This document shows, piece after piece, positions 27,940-38,063 of a stretch of DNA of 64,000 nt; within the stretch, counting starts at the first letter, position 1; each line of letters begins with the position of its first letter. Under the pieces are notes generated by a model. The model did no database searches and had not been told where the DNA came from. It saw only the letters and a program-made list of their open reading frames with translations. Position numbers and translations under genes: made by a program. Origin of the DNA: Mycolicibacterium sp. CBMA 247 (lineage in GTDB: Bacteria > Actinomycetota > Actinomycetes > Mycobacteriales > Mycobacteriaceae); NCBI RefSeq assembly GCF_009729095.1, contig NZ_VTGX01000002.1, forward strand, positions 558,001 through 622,000. The letters run 5' to 3'.

Positions 27940-29175
27940 TCAGCCGACGGGCATCTCGGCGGCGATCCGGTCCAGCACCGCGGGATAGCGGTTGGCCTCG
28001 CGGTGCGCCCCGGGCTTACCGCTGCTGACGATTGCGGCCGACAGACTGCGTTGCGGATCGGCCCACACCGCGATGTCGACGAGCCCGGTGTGCCCGAACG
28101 CCGACGGCGTGTTGCGGCCGAACGGTCCGAACCGTTTCCCGCCGAGCATGTACCCGGTGCCCCAGCGCATCGGCTTGAGCCCGGTCGCCACATCGGGCCG
28201 CATCCGCCGGGCCGGCGTCGTCGCGGCCCGCAGCGTCTCGGGCTTCATGATCCGGACTCCGTCGAGTTCGCCTCCACGGCGCAGGATTTCGGCGAACCGG
28301 GACAGCTCGTCGGCGTTGGAGACGGTGGTCGACGACGGGATGACGCTGGTGAGGAACAGCGGGGTGTTGCTGAGCGGGATGATCCGGTCCAGCGTCCCGC
28401 CCACTGCGGCCCGGAACGCCGCGGCGATCGGTGCGGGCAGTGGCTTACCGGTGACGTGGCTGGGCGCCACCAGCGGAACCTCTTCTGGGGCAACGCCGTA
28501 ATTGGTCCACCGGAAACCCAGCGGATCGAGGACCTCCTCGGCGAGGATGTCGCGGATATTGCGCCCGGTGGCCGCCGAGACGATCTCGCGAATCAGCGGG
28601 CCCCAGGTCAGCCCGTGATAGATGTGTACCAGCCCGGGCCGGTACACCGGTTTGAGCAGGGCCAGTTGTTCACGGGTGTACTCGCTGTCGTCGACGCGGG
28701 TGACGTCGGGTCGCGGTCCGGTGTGGATCGGCACGCCGGCGCTGTGGGTGATTACATGCCGGATGGTGGTGCGGTCCTTGCCGTGGCTGGTGTAGCTGGG
28801 CAGGTAGTCGCAGACCCGGTCGTCGAGGGAGAAGTGCCCCTGCTCGACGAGCATGTGCACCACGGTCGTGCTGATCGCCTTGGCTGCCGAGTAGACGCAG
28901 AACGGGGTCTGGGTGGTGACGGGAGTCTTCTCGGCGTCCGGGGCGTCGCCGGGACCGTTGCCCCAGCCGTGGCCGATCGCCCGGTTCAGTACGGTTTTTC
29001 CGTTGCGCCGCAAGCACACCTGGATGGCCGGGTGCAAGCCCGATCCGTACCAGTACCGGACCGATTCCCAGATCCGCTCGACGGTCTTCGGGTCGATCTC
29101 CGAATGGTCCTCTTCGCCGATGTCGGTGACCGCGTCCAGATCGGAGGGGAGGGTGATCTTGCCGTCTGTGCTCAT
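27940..29175 (-). CDS. beta-lactamase-fold serine hydrolase (esterase EstB-like)
   Basis: A 411-residue class C-like serine hydrolase. SxxK is [13 protein letters not shown] (nucleophile Ser in SAAK), the second motif is near HIYHGLTWG and the third is [10 protein letters not shown] (HTG in place of KTG). Such proteins are usually lipases/esterases rather than beta-lactamases. There is no signal peptide, so it is cytosolic. ATG at 29173-29175 overlaps the nitrobindin stop (ATGA), giving a two-gene unit. Confidence 0.86.
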   Translation of the reverse strand: MSTDGKITLPSDLDAVTDIGEEDHSEIDPKTVERIWESVRYWYGSGLHPAIQVCLRRNGKTVLNRAIGHGWGNGPGDAPDAEKTPVTTQTPFCVYSAAKAISTTVVHMLVEQGHFSLDDRVCDYLPSYTSHGKDRTTIRHVITHSAGVPIHTGPRPDVTRVDDSEYTREQLALLKPVYRPGLVHIYHGLTWGPLIREIVSAATGRNIRDILAEEVLDPLGFRWTNYGVAPEEVPLVAPSHVTGKPLPAPIAAAFRAAVGGTLDRIIPLSNTPLFLTSVIPSSTTVSNADELSRFAEILRRGGELDGVRIMKPETLRAATTPARRMRPDVATGLKPMRWGTGYMLGGKRFGPFGRNTPSAFGHTGLVDIAVWADPQRSLSAAIVSSGKPGAHREANRYPAVLDRIAAEMPVG

Positions 29176-29657
29176 TCGGTCTTCCTGGTCAGCGTGGCGG
29201 AGAGGTGGTGCTGCAGTGGCTGCCCGACCGCGCCCATCTGCAGGCTGTACGTCAGCTGGTTCCCATCGACTCGGACGGAACGCGACAGCGCCGCAACATT
29301 TTTGGCCGATGCGGTCAGCCCGATGGTGGTCGCCGTCAACTCCATGTCGATACGGCCGTCGACGACCTGGACCGTGCCTTCCTGGATCTCGGTGATGCCG
29401 GTCGGATGCGCCAGCACCCACTCGACCCGGCCGGTTGCCGGAACCCGCAGGTATCCGGTCTCGGCGTGCAGCGGCCGGCCGTCATCGCGGGCCTTGGTGC
29501 GCTGGCTGTAGGTCAGGAACGGCTTGCCAACATGACCGAAGGTGATCTCTTCGAGGTACTCGAACGCCTCGATCGTCGGATACTCACCGGCGCCGGGACC
29601 AGCCCAGGTGCCGAGCAGGGGAGCCAGCACGGTCAGGTTCGGGTGGAGGTCAGGCAC
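29172..29657 (-). CDS. nitrobindin-like haem protein (Rv2717c type)
   Basis: A 161-residue beta-barrel protein very like M. tuberculosis Rv2717c: [81 protein letters not shown]. Nitrobindins bind ferric haem and react with peroxynitrite/NO. The GTxxGxG opening (GTWAGPGAG) and the C-terminal haem histidine region are present. GTG at 29655-29657 is chosen because homology begins at PDLHPNL. Confidence 0.88.
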   Translation of the reverse strand: MPDLHPNLTVLAPLLGTWAGPGAGEYPTIEAFEYLEEITFGHVGKPFLTYSQRTKARDDGRPLHAETGYLRVPATGRVEWVLAHPTGITEIQEGTVQVVDGRIDMELTATTIGLTASAKNVAALSRSVRVDGNQLTYSLQMGAVGQPLQHHLSATLTRKTE

Positions 29658-29747
29658 AACGACAGGGTACGGCGGCGGTCCGGTTGCACCCCACCATGGC
29701 GTATCTGCCCAGGTCAGCCCCCCAATGTATGCCGCAGTGGTGCGATC

Positions 29748-30047
29748 CGCCGCGGCGCGTGCCTGACGTGGAACGCCGACGCGTCGCTGCTGGCTGCCGC
29801 CAACGCCAACGTGCAGAGACTCAGCGGCTGCTGCGGCCTGGCCGGCAACTTCGGCGTCGAGAAGGGTCACTACGACGTCTCTGTCGCCGTCGCCGAACAG
29901 CAGCTGCTGCCGGCGCTACGCAGCGCACTGCCGGATGCCGTCGCACTCGCCGACGGCTACTCGTGCCGCACACAACTGGCAGACCTGGCCGACGTCGAGG
30001 GCCAACACCTGGCGCAACTGCTCGCCGCGCACCTGCCCAACGAGTGA
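29748..30047 (+). pseudogene. 3' remnant of an FAD/Fe-S-binding oxidase
   Basis: About 95 codons ending in a stop match the C-terminus of fused FAD-linked oxidase / cysteine-rich Fe-S proteins (GlpC/GlcF-like CCG domain). [14 protein letters not shown] is followed by [20 protein letters not shown] and by ADGYSCRTQLADLADVEGQH. No ribosome site or start is present upstream and the ~900 expected preceding residues are missing, replaced by the nitrobindin promoter region. The 30048-30282 gap that follows holds only the promoter side of the next operon. Confidence 0.7.
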
Positions 30048-30282
30048 CAAATATCCACGGGCGCAACGTCTTCGGCTGCCATAGGCCGTGCCCGGGCCCA
30101 CTGGTGGCACCGCGGGCTGGTGCGACCTCGCGCGCCGACCGCCGATCGGCCGCCCTCCCACGATATAGAGATGCTGATTGATTCTGCTCAGGTTCTTTCG
30201 CTTGTCGTAGTTGATTCGCGTTGCAACGATGGGTGGAGATCTGAAATGGCCCGTCGGCCCAGACATTAGGAGTCCTGCCCAT

Positions 30283-31737
30283 ATGGCCATCGTTCAGCCG
30301 TCCCAGCTGCGCGCGGACTTCGCCAGGCGGCTGTCGGACATGTACGCAGAAGAAGTCCCTGCCTACCGCACCTTGCTGTCGGTGTCGCAGGAGGTCAACC
30401 GCGACGTTCTGGTCGAATGCGGCGCCGATGCTGAACGGCTCGGCGCGATCGAGCGGGTCAGCGCAGAGCGGCACGGCGCCATCCGGCTGGGCACCCAACG
30501 CGAAATGGCCCATGCGGCACGGATCTTCGCGGCCATGGGCATGTACCCGGTAGGCTTCTACGATCTGCGCGACGCCGCCGAGGCGGCCGTGCCGGTGGTG
30601 TCCACCGCCTTCCGTCCGATCGACTCGGCAGAACTGGACATCAACCCTTTTCGGGTGTTCACGTCGATGCTGGTTCCCACCGATCGCCGGTTCTTCAACG
30701 CAGACCTACAGAACCGACTGACCAACTTCCTCGACGCGCGCCGGCTGTTCGACGACGAGCTGTTGCATCTGGCCGACCGGGCGGTCGCGCAACACGGCCT
30801 GTCGGTCGACGACGCCGAACGATTCCTCACCCGTGCCGCCGCGGTGTTCAAGCTCACCCGCGAACCCGTCGACCGCAGCTGGTACGACGAACTGCATGCC
30901 GTGTCGTCGGTGGCTGCCGACATCGGTGGCGTGACGGGTACGCACATCAACCACCTCACACCGCGTGTGCTCGACATCGACGCCCTCTACCACCGGATGA
31001 CCGCCCGTGGTATCACCATGATTGACACGATCCAGGGCCCGCCGCGCTGGCATGGTCCCAATCTGCTGTTGCGCCAGACGTCGTTTCGCGCGCTGGCCGA
31101 GACGCGCACGTTTCGCGAGGCGGATGGCAGCGTCACCGAGGCGGACCTACGCGTGCGCTTCGGCGAGGTAGAGGCGCGCGGCATCGCGGTCACCCCAGCG
31201 GGTCGCAAACTCTACGACGACCTGACCGCGGAGACCGGGCGGTTGATACGGTCGCGTGACCCCAAGGCGACGATGAGTCTCCACGGGCGTAACGAAATCC
31301 AGGCCGAGATCTGGACCAAGGCCGTGCCGCTGACCGAAGTCGAACTGGCCCTGGACGATCTGGCCTACTTTACTTTCCGCGTCGACGAGGTCCGACGACC
31401 CCGCGACCAGGTGCCGCCCAACAGTTTGCGCGAGTTGATCGACGACCACTGGGTGGCCATCGATCCGATCGTCTACGAAGACTTCCTGCCCAAGTCGGCC
31501 GCCGGAATCTTCCAATCGAACCTGACCTCGGACACCGTCAAGGACGCCAGCCAGCACGCCACGCTCATCGACGCGGCCTGGATGGAGGGTGTGCTCGACA
31601 CCCAGCTTCACGACCCGTATCACCTCTACGACCGCGTGCGGCGTCGCTCATTGGACGCCGTGGCAGATGCGCTGTGCATCGCCGGCGGTGTCGAACTACC
31701 CCAACCGACAACACGACCCGAAGGACCCAACACATGA
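30283..31737 (+). CDS. hglS: 2-oxoadipate dioxygenase/decarboxylase (HglS-type, DUF1338)
   Basis: A 484-residue VOC-like metal enzyme of the DUF1338/YdcJ family. Pseudomonas HglS converts 2-oxoadipate to D-2-hydroxyglutarate with loss of CO2. The active-site pattern is kept: RHGAIR (His64, Arg68), THINHLTPRVLDID (His221/His224) and RFGEVEARG (Glu295). The start ATG has AGGAG 8 bases upstream. The stop overlaps the ALDH start (ATGA). Neighbours support a lysine/2-aminoadipate pathway. It is first in a five-gene block. Confidence 0.87.
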   Translation: MAIVQPSQLRADFARRLSDMYAEEVPAYRTLLSVSQEVNRDVLVECGADAERLGAIERVSAERHGAIRLGTQREMAHAARIFAAMGMYPVGFYDLRDAAEAAVPVVSTAFRPIDSAELDINPFRVFTSMLVPTDRRFFNADLQNRLTNFLDARRLFDDELLHLADRAVAQHGLSVDDAERFLTRAAAVFKLTREPVDRSWYDELHAVSSVAADIGGVTGTHINHLTPRVLDIDALYHRMTARGITMIDTIQGPPRWHGPNLLLRQTSFRALAETRTFREADGSVTEADLRVRFGEVEARGIAVTPAGRKLYDDLTAETGRLIRSRDPKATMSLHGRNEIQAEIWTKAVPLTEVELALDDLAYFTFRVDEVRRPRDQVPPNSLRELIDDHWVAIDPIVYEDFLPKSAAGIFQSNLTSDTVKDASQHATLIDAAWMEGVLDTQLHDPYHLYDRVRRRSLDAVADALCIAGGVELPQPTTRPEGPNT

Positions 31738-33281
31738 CCAGCCTCGCGCGACTCGAGCTGACCACCACCGACGACCTGCGCGCCCTGGCACGCACCAGCT
31801 TGATGCGGTGTGGGGTGGACATCGACGGACTCGCGAATGCTGGCGCCTCGACGATCACGACCCGGACCCCCATCACCGGCGAGGACCTGTTCGACTTTCC
31901 CGCAGCGGGGGCCGCCGACGTCGAACGCGCCATCGATGCCGCCCACGAGGCCTACCTGCAGTGGCGCACCGTTCCGGCACCCGTACGCGGCCTGCTGATC
32001 AAGCGCCTGGGCGAACTGCTGACCGAGCACAAGTCCGACGTCGCCAATTTGATCAGCATCGAGGTCGGCAAGATCGGCGCCGAAGCCCTCGGCGAAGTGC
32101 AGGAGATGATCGACATCTGCGACTTCGCGGTGGGCTTGTCACGCCAGCTCGACGGCCGCACGATGCCCTCCGAGCGGCCCGGGCACCGGCTGATGGAGAC
32201 CTGGCACCCGTTGGGCGTGGTCGGCGTCATTTCGGCATTCAACTTCCCGGCGGCCGTGTGGTCGTGGAACCTCGCCATCGCGATCGTGTGCGGCGACACC
32301 GTGGTGTGGAAGCCAGCCCAGCTGACCACCCTGACCGCCGCGGCCTGTTCGGCGCTGTTCGATCGGGCGGCCCGCGACGTCGGCGCCCCCGAGAACCTCA
32401 ACGTCACCGTGTCGGCGTCCAGTGCCGACAGCGCGGCGTTGATCGAAAGCCCCAAGGTGCCGTTGGTCAGCGCCACCGGATCCGAACGCATGGGCGCCGA
32501 GATCGCCCCTCGCGTCGCCGGACGGTTCGGCCGGGCGATCCTCGAACTGGGCGGCAACAACGCGGCCATCGTCACACCGTCGGCCGACCTGGACCTTGCC
32601 ACCCGCGGCATCGTGTTCTCCGCCGCCGGCACCGCCGGACAGCGCTGCACGACGATGCGACGGGTTATCGCGCACGAGGACGTCGCCGAGGAACTGATCG
32701 CCCGGATCGTCAAGGCCTACAGCGGCCTGCCGATCGGTGACCCCCTGTCCGACGCCACCCTGGTGGGTCCGCTGATCAACGAAGGCGCCTTCGCGGGCAT
32801 GTCGGCAGCCCTCGAGCAGGCGCGCGCCGAAGGCGGCACGGTCCTCGTCGGCGGCGAGCGCCGCGACAGCGCAGATCAGGCGTTCTACGTCGAGCCGGCC
32901 GTCGTGCGGATGCCGCAGCAAAGCGACATCGTCAGGGCCGAGACGTTCGCCCCGATCCTGTACGTGATGACCTACTCCACGTTCGAGGAGGCCATCGCCC
33001 TGCACAACGGCGTCCCCCAGGGGCTGTCCTCGGCGATCTTCACGCTGGATCAGCGCGAGGCCGAACGGTTCATCGCCGCCGACGGCTCCGACTGCGGACT
33101 GGCCAACGTCAACATCGGCACCTCCGGGGCGGAGATCGGTGGCGCGTTCGGCGGCGAGAAGACCACCGGCGGCGGCCGCGAATCGGGATCCGACGCCTGG
33201 CGGGCCTACATGCGTCGCGCCACCAACACCATCAACTATTCCCTGGAACTCCCGCTGGCCCAAGGCGTCAGCTTCACCTGA
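31734..33281 (+). CDS. ALDH7-type aminoadipate-semialdehyde dehydrogenase
   Basis: A 515-residue aldehyde dehydrogenase of the ALDH7/antiquitin group: GVVGVISAFNFPAAVWSWN, general base Glu271 in ELGGNNAAIV and catalytic Cys305 in AGTAGQRCTTMRR. The GGNN and GQRCT patterns separate it from succinate-semialdehyde enzymes. Antiquitin/AmaB/Pcd enzymes oxidise L-2-aminoadipate-6-semialdehyde (in equilibrium with piperideine-6-carboxylate) to 2-aminoadipate. It is translationally coupled to the HglS-type gene, fitting that step. Confidence 0.9.
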   Translation: MTSLARLELTTTDDLRALARTSLMRCGVDIDGLANAGASTITTRTPITGEDLFDFPAAGAADVERAIDAAHEAYLQWRTVPAPVRGLLIKRLGELLTEHKSDVANLISIEVGKIGAEALGEVQEMIDICDFAVGLSRQLDGRTMPSERPGHRLMETWHPLGVVGVISAFNFPAAVWSWNLAIAIVCGDTVVWKPAQLTTLTAAACSALFDRAARDVGAPENLNVTVSASSADSAALIESPKVPLVSATGSERMGAEIAPRVAGRFGRAILELGGNNAAIVTPSADLDLATRGIVFSAAGTAGQRCTTMRRVIAHEDVAEELIARIVKAYSGLPIGDPLSDATLVGPLINEGAFAGMSAALEQARAEGGTVLVGGERRDSADQAFYVEPAVVRMPQQSDIVRAETFAPILYVMTYSTFEEAIALHNGVPQGLSSAIFTLDQREAERFIAADGSDCGLANVNIGTSGAEIGGAFGGEKTTGGGRESGSDAWRAYMRRATNTINYSLELPLAQGVSFT

Positions 33282-33307
33282 TCGACTGCAAGGAGAAGGA
33301 GCCGATA

Positions 33308-34444
33308 ATGCTCGACAGCATCGACGAGTGGGGCCCTGAGAAGGTCGTCTGCGTCTCGGACCGCCGCACCGGCATGCGTGGCGTGCTGGTGATCGACAAC
33401 ACCGCCCTCGGAATGGGCAAGGGCGGCACCCGCATGTCGCCCACGGTGAGCACCACCGAGGTGGCGCGCCTGGCGCGCAACATGACGTGGAAGTGGGCGG
33501 GAGTGGACTTGTTCTACGGCGGCGCCAAGGCGGGCATCCAAGCCAACCCCGACGCCCCGGACAAGGAACAGGTGCTGCGCGCCTTCGCCCGCGCCCTGCA
33601 CAACGAGGTCCCCGAGGAGTACGTCTTCGGCCTCGACGTCGGATTGACCGAAGCCGACGCTGCCATCCTGGCGGACGAGATCGGTGGCCGTGGCGGCGCG
33701 GTCGGCACCCCGTACGCACTCGGGGGGCTGCCCTACGACCAACTCGGCGTCACTGGGTACGGGGTGGCCGAAACCGTCGACGCCGCAGCGCAATACGCCG
33801 GGCAGGACACGGCGTCGCTGACGGTCAGCATCCAGGGCTTTGGGGCAGTCGGGGCGGCTACCGCGCGGCGACTGGCAGAACTCGGCGCCACCATCGTGGC
33901 CATCTCGACATCGCAGGGCGGGCTGCACAATCCAGACGGGCTGGATGTCGACAAGCTGCTGAAACTGCGCGATGAGCACGGCGACGCACTGGTCGCCCAC
34001 TACAGCGACGCCCAGCCGATCGCCTGCGGCGAGGAGATCACGATTCCCGCCGATGTCCTGGTGCCCGCGGCGCTGCAGGACGTCATCGACGACGACCTGG
34101 CGCGGACACTTCCGGCCAAGATCATCGTCGAGGGCGCCAACCTGCCCAGCAGCCCGTCGGCGCAGGAAATCCTGCGTGAGCGTGGCGTGCTCGTCGTGCC
34201 CGACTTCATCGCCAACGCCGGCGGCGTCGTGGCCGCCGCGGTGGCGATGGACTCCCGGACCTCGGGCATCCGGCCTGACACCACCTCGGTGTTCACCAGC
34301 ATTTCCAGCAAGCTGCGCGCCGGCGCCCACAACGCCCTGGAGGTGTCGGCCCGCGATGGGATGACCACTCACCGGGCTGCCCGTCGTGCCGCTCAAATGA
34401 GGGTCGCCGAGGCGATGGACCTACGCGGGCGCTTGCCGCGCTGA
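33308..34444 (+). CDS. ELFV-family amino acid dehydrogenase
   Basis: A 378-residue Glu/Leu/Phe/Val dehydrogenase. The N-terminal substrate domain has GKGGTRMSPTVSTTEVARLA and the catalytic lysine in VDLFYGGAKAGI. The C-terminal NAD(P) fold has VSIQGFGAVGAATARRLAEL. ADVLVPAALQDVI and IIVEGANLP complete the pattern. The GGAK region looks more like glutamate dehydrogenases of the archaeal type than leucine dehydrogenase. Context suggests oxidative deamination of 2-aminoadipate to 2-oxoadipate, or glutamate recycling; both are inference. Start ATG follows AAGGAG. Confidence 0.85.
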   Translation: MLDSIDEWGPEKVVCVSDRRTGMRGVLVIDNTALGMGKGGTRMSPTVSTTEVARLARNMTWKWAGVDLFYGGAKAGIQANPDAPDKEQVLRAFARALHNEVPEEYVFGLDVGLTEADAAILADEIGGRGGAVGTPYALGGLPYDQLGVTGYGVAETVDAAAQYAGQDTASLTVSIQGFGAVGAATARRLAELGATIVAISTSQGGLHNPDGLDVDKLLKLRDEHGDALVAHYSDAQPIACGEEITIPADVLVPAALQDVIDDDLARTLPAKIIVEGANLPSSPSAQEILRERGVLVVPDFIANAGGVVAAAVAMDSRTSGIRPDTTSVFTSISSKLRAGAHNALEVSARDGMTTHRAARRAAQMRVAEAMDLRGRLPR

Positions 34445-34512
34445 CCGAGACCCCTATCAGCTGAACCTGCCCACAGTCCTGGCCGTGCCCGCTTGCAAGG
34501 AGTGACCCACCG

Positions 34513-35688
34513 ATGATCGATGCCCCCGTCAGCCCTGATGCGCTCTTCGTGATCGACGACCTTCTGTCCGAGGAAGAGAAGAGCATCCGGGACAGCGTGC
34601 GCGCACTCGTGACACGCAGCATCACCCCGCACATCGCACAGTGGTACGAACATGGCAAGCTGCCGGCCCGGGAGCTGGCCACCGAACTGGGCTCCGTTGG
34701 CCTGCTCGGCATGCACCTGACGGGATACGGATGCGCCGGAACCTCGGCGCTGGCTTACGGACTAGCCTGCCTGGAACTGGAGGCCGCAGACTCCGGGCTG
34801 CGGTCGCTGGTCAGCGTTCAGGGCTCGCTGGCGATGTTCGCCATCCACCGATTCGGCACCGAGGAGCTCAAGCAACGATGGCTGCCGAGTATGGCCACCG
34901 GGCAGGCCATCGGCTGCTTCGGGCTGACCGAAGCCGATTTCGGGTCCAACCCGTCCGGCATGCGGACCACCGCCCGGCGTGACGGCAGCGACTGGATTCT
35001 CAACGGCACCAAGATGTGGATCACCAACGGATCCATCGCCGACGTCGCCGTCGTGTGGGCCCGCACCGACGACGGGATCCGTGGCTTCGCCGTGCCCACC
35101 GACACCCCAGGCTTCAGCGCCCGCGACATCGAGTCGAAGATGTCGCTGCGGGCGTCGGTCACCAGCGAACTCGTGCTCGAGGACGTGCGCGTGCCCGACG
35201 CATGCCTGCTACCCGAGGCGCGCGGCCTGTCCGGTCCGCTGTCGTGCCTCAACGAGGCCCGCTTCGGCATCCTATTCGGAGCCATGGGCGCCGCCCGTGA
35301 CTGCTTGCACACCGCGATCGACTACGCGCAGAGCCGTTCTCAGTTCGGCAAGCCGATCGCAGCGTTCCAGCTGACCCAGGAAAAACTCGCCACGATGAGC
35401 CTTGAGTACGGCAAGGGCATGCTACTGGCGATGCACCTGGGCCGTACCAGGGATAGCGCCGGTCTCAAGCCGTACCAGGTGAGCCTGGGCAAGTTGAACA
35501 ACGTCCGCGAAGCGCTCAGCATCGCCCGGACCGCTCGAACCATCCTGGGAGCCAACGGGATCACCGCCGAGTATCCGGTGATGCGGCACGCCTGCAACCT
35601 CGAATCGGTGCTGACCTATGAAGGCACCAGCGAGATGCATCTGCTGATGATCGGGCAGGCGCTGACCGGCCACGCAGCGTTCTCGTGA
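34513..35688 (+). CDS. gcdH: glutaryl-CoA dehydrogenase
   Basis: A 391-residue acyl-CoA dehydrogenase of the GCDH clade. Arg97 in SGLRSLVSVQGSLAM corresponds to the arginine that holds the distal carboxylate of glutaryl-CoA, and Glu370 in LTYEGTSEMHLLMIGQALTG is the catalytic base. LTEADFGSNPSGM and VSLGKLNNVREA are also diagnostic. It oxidises and decarboxylates glutaryl-CoA to crotonyl-CoA. AAGGAG precedes the ATG. It lies between the ELFV and E1 genes. Confidence 0.9.
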   Translation: MIDAPVSPDALFVIDDLLSEEEKSIRDSVRALVTRSITPHIAQWYEHGKLPARELATELGSVGLLGMHLTGYGCAGTSALAYGLACLELEAADSGLRSLVSVQGSLAMFAIHRFGTEELKQRWLPSMATGQAIGCFGLTEADFGSNPSGMRTTARRDGSDWILNGTKMWITNGSIADVAVVWARTDDGIRGFAVPTDTPGFSARDIESKMSLRASVTSELVLEDVRVPDACLLPEARGLSGPLSCLNEARFGILFGAMGAARDCLHTAIDYAQSRSQFGKPIAAFQLTQEKLATMSLEYGKGMLLAMHLGRTRDSAGLKPYQVSLGKLNNVREALSIARTARTILGANGITAEYPVMRHACNLESVLTYEGTSEMHLLMIGQALTGHAAFS

Positions 35689-35720
35689 CCTGATCCGTCC
35701 GTGGGAAGGGAAGTCATCTG

Positions 35721-37901
35721 ATGTCCGACGCCGTCGACGACCACTTCATCGCCGCGCTGCAGGCCTGCAGCGCGACTGCGCCCGCACCGGGGCGCGATGA
35801 CAACGCGCCGGTGCGGCCCGGATCGTCCCTGACTGTTGCCGACGCGATGCACATCTTTGACTCCCAGATCGGCAGCCGCCACCTGGATTTGGCCGCACGT
35901 GCTCTGCGAGCCGACGGCCATGGCTTCTACACCATCGGGTCGGCCGGGCACGAAGCCAACGCCACCGTGGCGGCGGCCCTGCGCCCGACGGATCCCGCAC
36001 TGCTGCACTACCGTTCGGGTGGATTCTTCCTACAGCGCGCCCGCCAGCACGGCGGCGAGCGTGATGCGTTGCGCGATGTGCTGCTGGGCATTGTGTCGGC
36101 CACCGTGGAGCCGATGTCCGGCGGTCGGCACAAGGTGTTTGGCCGCTACGACCTCAACATCATCCCGCAGACCTCGACGATCGCGTCGCATCTGCCGCGG
36201 GCACTGGGCACGGCGTTCCTGTTGGGGCAGGCGTGCGCCGTGGCCACCAGCCCGTGGCCAAGCGATGCCGTCGTGGCTTGCAGTTTCGGCGATGCCTCGG
36301 CCAATCATTCGACCGCCGTCGGCGCCATCAACGCCGCGTCGAATGCGACCTACCGCGGCCTGGACGTGCCGCTATTGCTGGTGTGTGAGGACAACGGCAT
36401 CGGCATCAGCACCAAGACCCCACAGGGGTGGATCGCAAACGCCTATGCTCATCAGCCCGGCCTCACCTACTTCGCCGCCGACGGCGCCGACGTCGTGGAA
36501 ACCTTCGCGGCCGCGGCCGCGGCCGTCGCCTATGTCCGGCATTACCGCCGCCCGGCATTCCTGCACCTGAGCACCGTGCGATTGATGGGCCACGCCGGAT
36601 CGGACTACGAGCCGGGATATCGCAGTCCGCGTGAGATTTCCGGCGACTACGGCCGCGACCCGGTCCTGGGCACCGCGCGCATGCTCGTCGAACAGGGGCA
36701 TCGCAGCGCCGGTGAACTGCTCGACCTCTACGAGCAAAAGCGCGCCACCGTGATGGGACTGGCCACGCAGGTATGCGAGCTGCCGCAACTGGATTCACCG
36801 TCGGCAGTCATGGAACCGCTGAAGGCTACGCTGCGCACTTCCGTGCGGGCCTCGCGCACGTTGCAATGCGAGCATCCGGCCAAAATGACACTGGCGCAGG
36901 CGATCAACACGTCGTTGCACGACGTTCTCCGTGAGTACCCTCAGGCGCTCGTGTTCGGCGAGGACGTGGCTCGCAAGGGCGGCGTTTACGGACTGACCCG
37001 CGGCCTGCAGAAGAGTTTTGGCGCCGCCCGCGTCTTCGACACCATCCTCGACGAGCAGACCATCCTTGGTCTCGCACTTGGCGCCGGGGTCAACGGTCTG
37101 CTGGCCATGCCGGAAATTCAGTACCTGGCCTATGTGCACAACGCGCTGGATCAGATCCGCGGGGAGGCCGCGACACTGCAGTTCTTCTCCAACGGCCAGT
37201 ACCGCAATCCTGCGGTGATCCGCATTGCGGGCTACGGCTTCCAGAAGGGTTTCGGCGGACACTTCCACAACGACGACTCGGTGGCCGCGCTGCTCGACAT
37301 CCCGGGCATCATCGTGGCCTCGCCCTCGCACCCCGACGATGCGGCAATCATGTTGCGCGCCTGTGCCCGCGCGGCCGTGGAGGCTGGCGCGGTGTGTGTC
37401 TATCTGGAGCCCATTGCGCTGTACCACACCCGCGACCTCCATCGCGAGGGCGATGGAGGTTGGCTGACGGGCTCTCACGACCTGCTGGACGCCACCGTCG
37501 GTACCGCCCGCACCTACGGCGACGGCGAGCATCTGAGCATCGTGACATTCGGCAACGGCGTCCCGATGAGTTTGCGCGTCGCCGATGTGCTGCGCCGCAC
37601 CCACGGGATCCGCAGTCGTGTCATCGATCTGCGGTGGCTGTCCCCGCTGCCCATCAAGGACGTCCTCCGCGAGGCGACCGCCACCGGCCACGTACTCATC
37701 GTTGACGAAACTCGGCGCAGTGGGGGAGTCGGCCAGCAGGTCCTCGCCGAACTCATCGACAACGGCTACAGCGGCGCCCTGGCCCGCGTGTGTAGCTATG
37801 ACAGCTTCATCCCGTTGGGAGACGCAGCTTTACAAGTTCTGGTCAGCGAAGACGCTATCGAACGTGCGGCTATGGCTCTCGTCGGTCGCCCTCGCAGGTA
37901 G
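35721..37901 (+). CDS. 2-oxoacid dehydrogenase E1, fused alpha-beta
   Basis: A 726-residue ThDP enzyme in which alpha (residues ~40-345) and beta (~389-726) subunits are fused. The ThDP site is FGDASANHSTAVGAINAASN through CEDNGIGIST (~189-230). The beta part begins MTLAQAINTSLHDVLREYP and has FGEDVARKGGVYGLTRGLQ and the dimer region LPEIQYLAYVHNALDQIRGE-like sequence. Fused E1s of this shape act on branched-chain or other 2-oxoacids. No E2 or E3 is nearby. Because GcdH is adjacent, the substrate may be 2-oxoadipate (inference); a branched-chain 2-oxoacid is the alternative. Confidence 0.85.
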   Translation: MSDAVDDHFIAALQACSATAPAPGRDDNAPVRPGSSLTVADAMHIFDSQIGSRHLDLAARALRADGHGFYTIGSAGHEANATVAAALRPTDPALLHYRSGGFFLQRARQHGGERDALRDVLLGIVSATVEPMSGGRHKVFGRYDLNIIPQTSTIASHLPRALGTAFLLGQACAVATSPWPSDAVVACSFGDASANHSTAVGAINAASNATYRGLDVPLLLVCEDNGIGISTKTPQGWIANAYAHQPGLTYFAADGADVVETFAAAAAAVAYVRHYRRPAFLHLSTVRLMGHAGSDYEPGYRSPREISGDYGRDPVLGTARMLVEQGHRSAGELLDLYEQKRATVMGLATQVCELPQLDSPSAVMEPLKATLRTSVRASRTLQCEHPAKMTLAQAINTSLHDVLREYPQALVFGEDVARKGGVYGLTRGLQKSFGAARVFDTILDEQTILGLALGAGVNGLLAMPEIQYLAYVHNALDQIRGEAATLQFFSNGQYRNPAVIRIAGYGFQKGFGGHFHNDDSVAALLDIPGIIVASPSHPDDAAIMLRACARAAVEAGAVCVYLEPIALYHTRDLHREGDGGWLTGSHDLLDATVGTARTYGDGEHLSIVTFGNGVPMSLRVADVLRRTHGIRSRVIDLRWLSPLPIKDVLREATATGHVLIVDETRRSGGVGQQVLAELIDNGYSGALARVCSYDSFIPLGDAALQVLVSEDAIERAAMALVGRPRR

Positions 37902-38063
37902 CCGGCCGGGTCCAGCGACGCCGCCCATGATTGCTCACCCGTCCCGTCCCCTCACCCCGAGGACGGCCTCCGGCGTAACCAAGCCCGGCCCGCGGATGTG
38001 TGCCACAATCAAACTGGCCAGCAAAGCTATATATTTCCGATCCGGTCCGTTTAGGATCGATCG

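Noticed and set aside
28003..29511. 502-residue plus-strand frame
   Set aside because: Opposite the serine hydrolase and nitrobindin genes, which have clear motifs; this frame has none.
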